Positions 1 to 5,627 of a stretch of 6,417 nucleotides of DNA are shown here, piece by piece. The translations under genes and the position numbers were made by a program. This DNA is from Deltaproteobacteria bacterium. GTDB lineage: Bacteria > Myxococcota_A > Polyangia > Palsa-1104 > JAEUJZ01. The DNA is taken from contig JAGNNG010000113.1 of assembly GCA_017990795.1 (NCBI GenBank), positions 1 through 6,417 of the forward strand. Reading direction: 5' to 3'. The notes beneath the pieces are model-generated. The model saw only the letters and a list, made by a program, of their open reading frames with translations. It was not told the DNA's origin and ran no database searches. Numbering within the stretch: the stretch's first letter is position 1; every line of letters starts with the position of its first letter.

Positions 1-1
1 G

Positions 2-1426
2 GCACTGCCCCCCGCCCAGGCCGACTGGAAGAACATCAAGACGCCGCCGCTGCACAACATCAACCAGCCGACGCCCGTGCGCATCCAGCTCGAAAACGGT
101 GCCACGATCTTCCTCTTGCCCGACTCGGAGCTGCCGATTGTTAACATTGCTGTCACCGTGCGCGGCGGCATGCGCGAGGAGACTGCCGACAAGCTCGGCC
201 TAGTTTCGCTCTACGACCAGGTCTGGCGCACCGGAGGCACCAAGACCCGCACCGGCGACCAGCTCGATGACCTGCTGGCCCTACGCGCCGCCAGCATCGA
301 GACCAGCGCCGACCACAACTCCGTCAACCTAGAGGCGCAGAGCCTCAAGGGCGACTTTGACGAGATCTTGAAGCTCACCATGGAGGTGCTGCGCGAGCCC
401 GAGTTCCGCGAGGACAAGCTGGAGCTGGCGCGCAAGCAGCTGTACACCGAGATCTCGCGCCGCAACGACGACCCCATGGGCATCGTAGGCCGCGAGTCGA
501 CCAAGCTAGCCCTGGGCCCGCAGCACCCCTACGCCCGCCACCCCGAGTACAGCACCGTGGCCGGCGTCACCCGCCAAGACCTGCTGAGCTGGCACCAGCG
601 CTATGTGCAGCCGCAGAACCTCCTTATCGGCGTGCAAGGCGACTTCGACGCCAAGGCCATGGAGCAAAAGCTACGCGGCCTGCTCGGCGCATGGCCCAAA
701 GGTCCCACGGCCAAGGCCCCCCTGCCCGCCTACACCCCCACCAAGCCCGGCCTGTTCTTCATCGCCAAGGACGACGTAAACCAGAGCAACATCCACCTGG
801 TCCAGCTGGGCACCACCCGGCGCAACCCTGACCACTACGCCATCGCCGTCATGAACGAGATCCTAGGCGGAGGCTTTGCCGCCCGCTTGTTCTCCAACGT
901 GCGCAGCAAAAAAGGCCTGGCCTACAGCGTACGCGGTGGCGTCGGCATCGGCGACGAGGTGCCCAACATCTACCGCCTAAGCGTCGGCACCGCCAGCAAC
1001 AACACCGCCAAGGCGCTAGAAGCCCTCTACGAAGAAGTAAACGGCATGCTCAAGAACCCTCCCACCGAGGCCGAGCTGCAAAAAGCCAAAGAGGGCATCC
1101 TCAACTCGTTCGTGTTCAAGCTCGACACCTCCGAGAAGGTCCTAAGCGACCAAATGCGCCTGGAGTTTGCCGGCTATCCCCTCGACTACACCAAGACCTA
1201 CGCCGACCAAATCCGCAAAGTCACCCTGGCCGAGGTCAACCGAGTCGCCAAGCAGTACCTAAACCCCACCGGCTTCGCCGTCCTAGTAGTCGGCAACCCC
1301 GCCGAACTAGGCGCCCCCATCAACACCCTGACCACCGCCGCCCCCGGCCTAGGCCAAGTGCAGACGGTGGACATCAACATTCCGCCCCCGCCTGCTGCAG
1401 CCGCCCCCAAGACCCCCGGAAAGTAA
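2..1426 (+). CDS. M16 family peptidase-like protein, non-catalytic subunit type (5' partial)
   Basis: The reading frame is open from base 2, so the true start and any signal peptide lie upstream; a GTG at 77 is not the start, because the preceding residues (W-K-N-I-K-T-P-P-L) fit the usual linker before an M16 domain. Counting from base 2, an N-terminal M16 domain spans about residues 26-175 and an M16_C domain about 180-365, followed by a Pro/Ala-rich tail. Where active M16 peptidases carry the inverted zinc motif HxxEH, this protein has SLYDQ (residues 69-73), so both histidines and the glutamate are lost. It keeps the family hallmark FAARLFSNVRSKKGLAYSV in M16_C, including the Arg/Tyr region associated with substrate binding. 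Known M16B enzymes often pair a catalytic with a zinc-less subunit; I infer this is the zinc-less one, with the active partner probably just upstream, acting outside the cytoplasm. The gene ends with TAA at 1424-1426. Confidence 0.9.
   Translation, partial: ALPPAQADWKNIKTPPLHNINQPTPVRIQLENGATIFLLPDSELPIVNIAVTVRGGMREETADKLGLVSLYDQVWRTGGTKTRTGDQLDDLLALRAASIETSADHNSVNLEAQSLKGDFDEILKLTMEVLREPEFREDKLELARKQLYTEISRRNDDPMGIVGRESTKLALGPQHPYARHPEYSTVAGVTRQDLLSWHQRYVQPQNLLIGVQGDFDAKAMEQKLRGLLGAWPKGPTAKAPLPAYTPTKPGLFFIAKDDVNQSNIHLVQLGTTRRNPDHYAIAVMNEILGGGFAARLFSNVRSKKGLAYSVRGGVGIGDEVPNIYRLSVGTASNNTAKALEALYEEVNGMLKNPPTEAELQKAKEGILNSFVFKLDTSEKVLSDQMRLEFAGYPLDYTKTYADQIRKVTLAEVNRVAKQYLNPTGFAVLVVGNPAELGAPINTLTTAAPGLGQVQTVDINIPPPPAAAAPKTPGK
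206..220 (+). other. Degenerate M16 zinc-binding site
   Basis: These five codons read SLYDQ. By alignment of the surrounding G-x-R-x-E...K-x-G-L pattern with active M16 peptidases they occupy the place of HxxEH. Neither zinc-binding histidine nor the catalytic glutamate is present, so peptidase activity of this subunit alone is not expected. Confidence 0.75.
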
Positions 1427-1430
1427 CCAA

Positions 1431-1450
1431 AAGGGTCGCGAAGGGTCGCT
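1431..1450. repeat. Short tandem direct repeat between convergent genes
   Basis: Two adjacent 10-base units, AAGGGTCGCG and AAGGGTCGCT, differ only in the last base. They fill most of the 26-base gap between the peptidase stop and the HNH stop. No hairpin followed by a T-tract is visible here, so I do not call a terminator. The repeat sits at one edge of the defence operon and could be a junction scar or replication slippage. Confidence 0.7.
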
Positions 1451-1452
1451 GT

Positions 1453-2214
1453 TCAAAAATTCAAGAACTGCTTACGCGTCGAATAAAAGTCCCGCAGCAC
1501 ACTCTTGCCATTTGAGTCGCTCGTAAGACTCAAATGGAGATCCATCAGTGCTTGCAGCGCTGCGGGACTGTGCTTCATCTGCTCGACGCTCTCGATAAGT
1601 GCCTTTGCAAGAACTTTGCGGCATTCCACAAGGCGATCGCAGTTAAGTCCCAGCACCGCGATGGTGTATTCCGCGCGTAGATACTCTACAGTTCCAGCTC
1701 CGGCAGCAGGGACCACTCGACCATCACTTAGGTAGCGAAACTGCCGATCACACCCTGCTTCTCGTGGCGAGATAAAGTCGGCGAGCACAAACCGCTGATG
1801 CTCTTTGATGTATTCATCCTTGAAGTGCCCGCACGAGGGATCTTGCTCGGCCTTTTTCTTCCCCACCCAGCGTGCTGTTAGGCGAGTGCTCTTTCGCCCG
1901 CACGATGGATCTTGCTCGGCCTCCTTCTTTTCCACCGTATCGCCCTGGCACGAAGCAACCATGTTTTCGTAGACGTAAGTGCGGCCAGGATTGCCGGCGA
2001 TACCGCCTCTGGGCTCGATATGCTCGATGTGGCGCCCTAGCACACCCAGCGAGCCTTCGCAGTACCCACACAGCCCACACTGCTTGAGATACAGCTGATC
2101 GCGAATCTTGGGCTTTACATCCAAGGGAATGTCATCCCAGTTGGGTTTCAATCGCCCCTGCTTCCGAGCCTTCGTCAGCTCAGGCGGCTCTGCATGTGGT
2201 GCCAGATGTCGCAT
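1453..2214 (-). CDS. ptuB: HNH endonuclease, TIGR02646 / PtuB type (Septu-like defence)
   Basis: A 253-residue HNH nuclease matching the retron/Septu-associated PtuB pattern. It starts MRHLAP, has the conserved Trp region (P24-N-W26), then C46-x2-C49-x2-C52-E53, the core H62-I-E64-H65 with P68-R69, Y82-E83-N84-M85-V86-A87-S88-C89, and SCG motifs. The Cys pairs should bind structural zinc and H62/E64/H65 form the nuclease core. In Septu, PtuB works with the ATPase PtuA to stop phage infection by cutting nucleic acid; that role is inferred here from family and neighbour. The ATG at 2214 lies 8 bases after the ATPase stop, with an AGGG at 6 bases spacing, so the two are probably co-translated. 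Oddity: residues 97-106 and 120-129 repeat nearly identically (KEAEQDPSCG / KKAEQDPSCG), a 23-residue insertion that doubles a probable zinc cysteine. GC content is well below that of the neighbouring chromosomal genes, suggesting transfer. The stop is TGA at 1455-1453. Confidence 0.9.
   Translation of the reverse strand: MRHLAPHAEPPELTKARKQGRLKPNWDDIPLDVKPKIRDQLYLKQCGLCGYCEGSLGVLGRHIEHIEPRGGIAGNPGRTYVYENMVASCQGDTVEKKEAEQDPSCGRKSTRLTARWVGKKKAEQDPSCGHFKDEYIKEHQRFVLADFISPREAGCDRQFRYLSDGRVVPAAGAGTVEYLRAEYTIAVLGLNCDRLVECRKVLAKALIESVEQMKHSPAALQALMDLHLSLTSDSNGKSVLRDFYSTRKQFLNF
1828..1936 (-). repeat. In-frame 69-bp-offset duplication within ptuB
   Basis: Two 40-base stretches, 1828-1867 and 1897-1936, match at 35 of 40 positions by hand alignment and are offset by 69 bases (23 codons). 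Each encodes a version of K-K/E-A-E-Q-D-P-S-C-G, the cysteine segment that follows ASC in the HNH fold. The 29 bases after the first unit match poorly with the sequence after the second, so similarity is confined to the 40-base part. The reading frame stays intact across both copies. Confidence 0.9.
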
Positions 2215-2220
2215 GGGTGT

Positions 2221-2224
2221 CCCT
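2221..2224 (-). promoter_or_regulatory. Shine-Dalgarno sequence of the HNH gene
   Basis: Read on the minus strand, AGGG ends 6 bases before the ATG at 2214 and overlaps the TAG stop codon of the ATPase gene. This supports the chosen HNH start and suggests translational coupling within the operon. It is the only well-placed SD-like site I see in front of a complete gene in the window. Confidence 0.55.
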
Positions 2225-3629
2225 ACTCTTCATCACTTGGCGCAGGAATGACCGGCAGTTCTAGCTTCATCCCTGCCAGCAGCTGCCGATGTGCCCTGGC
2301 CATCTCCGACAGCCCAATCGCAGGCTCATCCCGAGTAAAGGTGTCCAGCACCTCCTTATGTTTCTCGTCCAGTGTCGCAGGGTTAGCGTGCGGCGACTCT
2401 GACAGCTCGATGTATTCCTCTAGCGCTTTTACTTCGGGCAGCCCGCGGGGTCGCATGGGGACATCAAAAGCGTCGACCAGCACGCGACCGCTCTCGGCAC
2501 CGATGATCTCGGTGGGCAGCTCGACAACCTGATAGTCCACCAGACGCCGCACAAACTGCCTGCGCACAGTGCTGACCACCTGCGGACTATGAGTGGTCAA
2601 AACAAACTGCGTCCCCGGAAAAGTGCGCAGCAGATCCGGGATCACGTGCTGCTGCCACTCGGGGTGCAGGTGCAGGTCCACTTCGTCCACGATCATGATC
2701 GCCTGCGTCCTTAGTGGGTCTGGATGCTCGGGATTCGCTCGCACCAGCCGCAGCGCAAAGTCCAGCACCATCCCCAGCACCACCTGATAGCCATCCGAGA
2801 GCTGATCCAGAAACAGCTTCACCATCACTCCATCGCTGTTTTTGCTATCCACCACAAATCGCCGGGTATCTTCGGCATCCATGCGCGGATTTTTGATGCC
2901 AGGCAGCATCTGCTCAATCGCCCTGCGCACTACCTCCAGCGATGACTTCGCAGCCCCTTTAGACTGCCGTAGCTCTTGGTTCTCTAGCTGCTCAAACCAG
3001 GCCACGGCGCGCTTGAAGTTGGCATTCGGCTCCAGCGCCCCAAGGAGCGCGTCCAGCCGCTGAAAGCTCTTGCGCTTGCGGGCCTGCGTCGCATTGTGCG
3101 GCACATCCACCGCCCGGTTGGTCCCGTAGTGCGCAAACACCGGCAACGTAAACGGCTGCTCACTTTCATGTTGGCTCAGGATGTCATCTAGCCATTCGTG
3201 CAGCTCTTTCAGCCCCCGCGCATTCTTAGGCAAAGCCAGCGAGGTCTCTTTGGCCTTGTCCCGCCGATAGATGCGATCCCAACCAAACCGGGTGGGGCCT
3301 GCCTGCTCTAGCGCATCATTGAAATCCTTGGCCGTTTCGGCATCCCAACTAAACTTCTGCAGGCCTGCCTGCTCCGCCTCTACCCAGACCCGCGCAAAGG
3401 GAGCCTGCCTGTCCTCAGCCACCAAGCGAATGTCCGAGCGCGAGAGCCCTGGCCCTTTCAGCTCAGGCAGGTGCGAAAGCACCGGTCCCAGAGACAGCGC
3501 CACAGCATCCAGCAGCGAGCTTTTGCCCGAGCCATTGCCCCCAATAAACACATTTAGCTGCGGGTCCAACTCCAGGCACACGGACTCAAAGCAGCGAAAG
3601 TTATCCAGCTGAAGCTTGGTCAAAATCAT
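2223..3629 (-). CDS. ptuA: AAA/ABC-type ATPase, RecF-like, PtuA-like (Septu-like defence)
   Basis: A 468-residue ATPase of the RecF/SMC-like AAA group (COG3950-like). The N-terminus M-I-L-T-K-L-x-L-x-N-F-R-C-F is typical. The Walker A motif is GGNGSGKS at 30-37. An ABC-type signature LSDGYQ lies at 277-282, Walker B IMIVDEVDLHLHP at 311-323, and the H-loop TTHSP at 345-349. About 240 residues, partly charged helices, separate Walker A from the signature. There is no TOPRIM domain after the ATPase core, which argues against an OLD-family nuclease. ATPases of this type next to a TIGR02646 HNH gene are the PtuA component of Septu and of the retron Ec78 effector module; PtuA binds and restrains or activates PtuB. 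Here the ATPase is the first gene of the pair and no reverse transcriptase is present, so stand-alone Septu fits best. No clear SD precedes the ATG at 3629, and I see no convincing promoter within 60 bases. Confidence 0.85.
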   Translation of the reverse strand: MILTKLQLDNFRCFESVCLELDPQLNVFIGGNGSGKSSLLDAVALSLGPVLSHLPELKGPGLSRSDIRLVAEDRQAPFARVWVEAEQAGLQKFSWDAETAKDFNDALEQAGPTRFGWDRIYRRDKAKETSLALPKNARGLKELHEWLDDILSQHESEQPFTLPVFAHYGTNRAVDVPHNATQARKRKSFQRLDALLGALEPNANFKRAVAWFEQLENQELRQSKGAAKSSLEVVRRAIEQMLPGIKNPRMDAEDTRRFVVDSKNSDGVMVKLFLDQLSDGYQVVLGMVLDFALRLVRANPEHPDPLRTQAIMIVDEVDLHLHPEWQQHVIPDLLRTFPGTQFVLTTHSPQVVSTVRRQFVRRLVDYQVVELPTEIIGAESGRVLVDAFDVPMRPRGLPEVKALEEYIELSESPHANPATLDEKHKEVLDTFTRDEPAIGLSEMARAHRQLLAGMKLELPVIPAPSDEE

Positions 3630-3722
3630 CGTGACACACGAGCAAAGTTAGAAGCTCATCCCCAAACCGCGCCAGCGTATCGCAAGCCCCCAAAAAGCCC
3701 AACCCCAGCCCCCAAACCAAAG

Positions 3723-3736
3723 AGCCCCAAAGGGCT
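3723..3736. repeat. Small perfect inverted repeat
   Basis: AGCCC and GGGCT flank a CAAA loop, giving a five-pair stem. It overlaps the left arm of the larger outer stem that follows, so the two structures would be alternatives. There is no T-tract after it, so it is not a convincing terminator. Confidence 0.6.
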
Positions 3737-3810
3737 GGGGCCGACCAGAGCTGCTTTTTTATCGGGCCTGCCCGGTAAAAAAGTAGCGCCGGGAAGGGGG
3801 GCCCCAGCCC
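3732..3810. repeat. Nested two-stem palindrome
   Basis: An outer stem pairs GGGCTGGGGCC (3732-3742) with GGCCCCAGCCC (3800-3810), 11 perfect pairs. Inside it, an 18-base arm 3750-3767 pairs with 3770-3787 around a two-base CT loop, with two positions that pair only as G.T. The inner arms hold six T on the left and six A on the right. T before and A after the core is the reverse of a rho-independent terminator on either strand, so it looks more like a REP/MITE-type palindrome or a structured RNA than a terminator. Confidence 0.75.
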
Positions 3811-3823
3811 GCAAAGTCCCAAA

Positions 3824-4049
3824 TCCCTCTCTGAAGTCAAAAAGCACACTCTGATTCGTCCCTTCCCACTTCCAGAAGTGCCAAGGCACGCTTCAAATCG
3901 TCCTTTTCCACTTCCAGAAGTGCCAAGGCACACTTCAATCCGTGCCTTTCCACTTCCAGAAGTGCCAAGGCACGCTTCAAATCGTCCTTTTCCACTTCCA
4001 GAAGTGCCAAGGCACACTTCAAAACGTCCTTTTCCACTTCCAGAAGTGC
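3824..4049. repeat. 42-bp tandem repeat array with internal palindromes
   Basis: Regular units begin at 3866, 3908, 3950 and 3992, with a truncated fifth at 4034-4049; every spacing is exactly 42 bases. Units 1 and 3 are identical, and units 2 and 4 share the GCACACTTCA variant, so a weak 84-base higher-order period exists. A degenerate unit at 3824-3865 matches the consensus at 27 of 42 positions by hand. Each full unit contains the perfect palindrome GTGCCAAGGCAC (3878, 3920, 3962, 4004) next to a small CTTC/GAAG inverted repeat. There are no unique spacers and no cas genes, so it is not a CRISPR array. It is probably expanded non-coding satellite DNA. Confidence 0.9.
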
Positions 4050-4110
4050 TGCCACTGCCCCTGTGATGACCTCTGGCTCGTCGAACAAGGCAAATTTTCA
4101 GCCACACCCC

Positions 4111-4140
4111 TTGCCAGTGGTCCGATGTCTGCGTTATATC
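4111..4140 (+). promoter_or_regulatory. Possible sigma70-type promoter for the hypothetical gene
   Basis: TTGCCA at 4111-4116 matches five of six bases of TTGACA. TATATC at 4135-4140 matches four of six of TATAAT, with an 18-base spacer. A transcript starting about seven bases later would begin at or next to the ATG at 4147, giving a leaderless mRNA. No SD is present. Such matches can arise by chance. Confidence 0.35.
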
Positions 4141-4146
4141 GCGGCC

Positions 4147-5085
4147 ATGCCCACCCCAAAGACCTCGACCCCGAAAAAAGCTGCCTCTACGACCGCCCCC
4201 AAAGAGGCTGCCCATGTCGTTCCACCCCTTGCCGCTGCCACCGCGCTCGATGAAGCCAGTGGTGCCGCTGCCCTCAGCCGCCTGGCGCCGCGCCTAGCCA
4301 CCCTGTCCAGCCGACCCGCAGGCATTTACTTCAATGTGCGGTTGGGCTCCGGAGCCGCCCTCGGCCTGTACCAGACCGTGAAGGAGCGCAACCTTCACCC
4401 CGCCCTGCTGCAGCTGCAGTCCATCGGACAGTTTGCGCTCTCGACCCTGGACAGCCTGCCCGATCTGGCCCGCGCCCTGTGGTACGTCCGCCACCAGCTC
4501 GATGCCAAGAGCGCCATTGGCTCTATGGCCAAGCTCCCCGCCCCCCTGGTCGCCGAGGCCACCGCCCTGCGCGAGCGCATGCTGCAAGTGCTGGCGTTCC
4601 GCGTCGGAGCCCTGCCCGCCGTCAAAGTGCGCCTCGACTATATTCGCCGCGGCTCTGGCTACCAGGACCTGGCCGATGACCTGGTGCAGCTGGGCACCCT
4701 GTACCACGAGCACCACGCGCTGCTGCAAGGACTGCCCGAGCCCTATCAGCCCAAAGACCTGGGCCGCGCGGCAGAGCTGACGCTGCAGATCCTACTTGGC
4801 CTGGGTCTAAAGCCCAGCCTGGACAAGAGCGGCGGCAAGTTCCCCACCCTCCAGAGCGACCTGCCCACCCTGCAGCTGCAGCTGGCGGCTCTGCTAGAGG
4901 AAGCCTACGACGACACCGCCGCCGCGTGCGCCTTTGTGACCCGCAAAGACGCCGCCCTCACCGCCCAGTTCCGCCCCCTGGCAGCCATCGCCCGCAGCCG
5001 CCCGCACGCCACTGACGATGCCAACGACGACCCCGCCCCCACGCCCAAACCAGACCTGCCTGCCGACAAGAATCGCCCCCTGTAA
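4147..5085 (+). CDS. Uncharacterised helical protein of 312 residues
   Basis: I do not recognise a named domain. The frame is open from a GTG at 4063, but codons 4063-4146 give unlikely protein and overlap the promoter-like site, so I choose ATG 4147. The first 40 residues are Thr/Lys/Ala/Pro-rich and probably flexible. Residues 41-285 are a Leu/Ala-rich helical region with no transmembrane segment or signal peptide. The tail from about 285 is Asp/Pro/Lys-rich and probably disordered. The stretch L141-R-E-R-M...Y165-I-R-R-G-S-G-Y172-Q-D-L-A-D-D-L-V-Q-L...L185-Y-H-E-H-H resembles, from memory, uncharacterised proteins of myxobacteria and acidobacteria with a GY-DLA-DL-L--LY--H pattern; this needs a profile search. 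It is divergent from the defence operon and followed 50 bases later by the STAS-like gene. Coding is well supported by composition and length; function is unknown. Confidence 0.8.
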   Translation: MPTPKTSTPKKAASTTAPKEAAHVVPPLAAATALDEASGAAALSRLAPRLATLSSRPAGIYFNVRLGSGAALGLYQTVKERNLHPALLQLQSIGQFALSTLDSLPDLARALWYVRHQLDAKSAIGSMAKLPAPLVAEATALRERMLQVLAFRVGALPAVKVRLDYIRRGSGYQDLADDLVQLGTLYHEHHALLQGLPEPYQPKDLGRAAELTLQILLGLGLKPSLDKSGGKFPTLQSDLPTLQLQLAALLEEAYDDTAAACAFVTRKDAALTAQFRPLAAIARSRPHATDDANDDPAPTPKPDLPADKNRPL

Positions 5086-5123
5086 GCAGGCCGCGATTTC
5101 GCCCGAGGAAACTAGAAACCAAC

Positions 5124-5129
5124 TACAAT
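5124..5129 (+). promoter_or_regulatory. Possible -10 element for the STAS-like gene
   Basis: TACAAT matches five of six bases of TATAAT. Its distance to the GTG start at 5136 is what would separate a -10 box from a transcription start, which would make the mRNA leaderless. No good -35 is visible at 16-18 bases spacing. The AAAGGGG just before GTG is too close to act as an SD for that codon. Confidence 0.35.
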
Positions 5130-5135
5130 AAAGGG

Positions 5136-5555
5136 GTGGAACTTCCTCTGGGCACGCATCGACTGCTCATCCAGGGCGATGTGATCCGCTTGCGCATCAT
5201 CGGCAGCTTTGGGCCGCAGGATCTTGTGGCTTATATGAAGGTTCGCGACCAGCTGCTCAAGGTCCAGTCGCATGTGTATACGCTGCTGGACCTTAGCGAA
5301 GGCACCGAGCTGCCCGCCGAGACCCGCCGCCTGGCCACCAGCGACGGCTTCCGCGACAAGAACAATGATCACCGCGTGGCCTTGGCCTATTACGGAGTGA
5401 CTCCGATCAAGGCGGGCGTGGTGCGACTGGCCCTGGCCGCCATCCGTACCGTCACAAGGCGCGAGCTACGCTTTCAAATCCTTGGCAGCGAAGAAGCCGC
5501 CCGGCAGTGGATCGACACCCTGCGCATCCAGGACCAGCAGACAACGGAGTCCTAG
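5136..5555 (+). CDS. STAS/SEC14-like (SpoIIAA-like) small protein
   Basis: A 139-residue soluble protein with the alternating beta/alpha pattern of the SpoIIAA-like STAS/SEC14 family. The opening strand is H8-R-L-L-I-Q-G-D-V-I-R-L-R, then I21-I-G-S-F with a following helix (Q28-D-L-V-A-Y), and the central strand Y48-T-L-L-D-L-S that corresponds to the conserved D-L/DxS loop. Next come a helix with the A61-E-T-R-R-L-A segment, the strand R80-V-A-L-A-Y-Y-G, a long helix (V95-R-L-A-L-A-A-I), the strand L111-R-F-Q-I-L and a closing helix (E119-E-A-A-R-Q-W-I). Proteins of this type are small cytoplasmic binding or regulatory modules without a defined reaction; no partner kinase or anti-sigma gene is visible nearby. 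The GTG start at 5136 is chosen because the first beta strand begins about eight residues later; a downstream GTG would truncate it. Stop is TAG at 5553-5555. Confidence 0.8.
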   Translation: MELPLGTHRLLIQGDVIRLRIIGSFGPQDLVAYMKVRDQLLKVQSHVYTLLDLSEGTELPAETRRLATSDGFRDKNNDHRVALAYYGVTPIKAGVVRLALAAIRTVTRRELRFQILGSEEAARQWIDTLRIQDQQTTES

Positions 5556-5627
5556 CGGCCACGGCTACACCCTGCAGGCAATCGGGTGATGTCGGTGCAG
5601 CTTTAGTGCTAGCATCCGGCGCCCTAG
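5556..5627. other. Intergenic gap before ung
   Basis: These 72 bases contain no SD and no hairpin with T-tract. A TAGCAT at 5610-5615 matches four of six bases of a -10 box and would start a transcript a few bases before the ung ATG. GCATC (5613) and GATGC (5627) could form a five-base stem that includes the start codon. Both signals are weak. Confidence 0.3.

Larger units (their letters stand above)
3630..4146. other. Repeat-rich intergenic region between divergent genes
   Basis: This gap of about 517 bases separates the defence operon (leftward) from the hypothetical gene (rightward). Several long reading frames cross it on both strands, but they are an effect of high GC and of a repeat whose 42-base period is a multiple of three; none has protein-like composition with a supported start. 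From left to right it contains a C/A-rich stretch (3656-3722), a nested palindrome (3723-3810), a degenerate and then four regular copies of a 42-base repeat plus a truncated copy (3824-4049), and a promoter-like site (4111-4140). Confidence 0.75.

Noticed and set aside
2223..3629. OLD-family nuclease (Gabija GajA-like) identity for the ATPase
   Set aside because: No TOPRIM acidic motifs follow the H-loop, and the partner gene is an HNH nuclease rather than a UvrD-like helicase.
1453..3629. Complete retron of the Ec78 type
   Set aside because: No reverse transcriptase frame with a Y-A/V-D-D motif occurs on either strand, so only the effector-type pair is present within the window.
3750..3787. 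Bidirectional rho-independent terminator
   Set aside because: The T-run precedes and the A-run follows the hairpin core on both strands, which is the opposite order from a terminator.
3824..4049. CRISPR array
   Set aside because: The repeats are directly contiguous with no unique spacers, and no cas genes are present.
3837..4088. Minus-strand frame giving a 14-residue repeat (LLEVEKDDLKRALA-like), two heptads long, that could be a coiled coil
   Set aside because: Because the 42-base period is a multiple of three, several frames on both strands show regular repeats. There is no SD, the start falls in a poor context, and the third-base pattern does not favour this frame, so DNA repeat expansion explains it better.
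4063..4146. N-terminal extension of the hypothetical protein from the upstream GTG
   Set aside because: The extension starts right at the end of the repeat array, has unlikely composition and covers the promoter-like site; ATG 4147 is preferred.
3601..4215. A 204-residue minus-strand frame covering the repeat block
   Set aside because: It is Gly/Ser/Arg-rich with no domain-like pattern, overlaps the ATPase start and the divergent gene, and comes from GC-rich repeat DNA lacking stops.
4294..4728. Long minus-strand frame inside the hypothetical gene
   Set aside because: It is a shadow of the plus-strand gene, whose product has better composition and an internal conserved-looking core.
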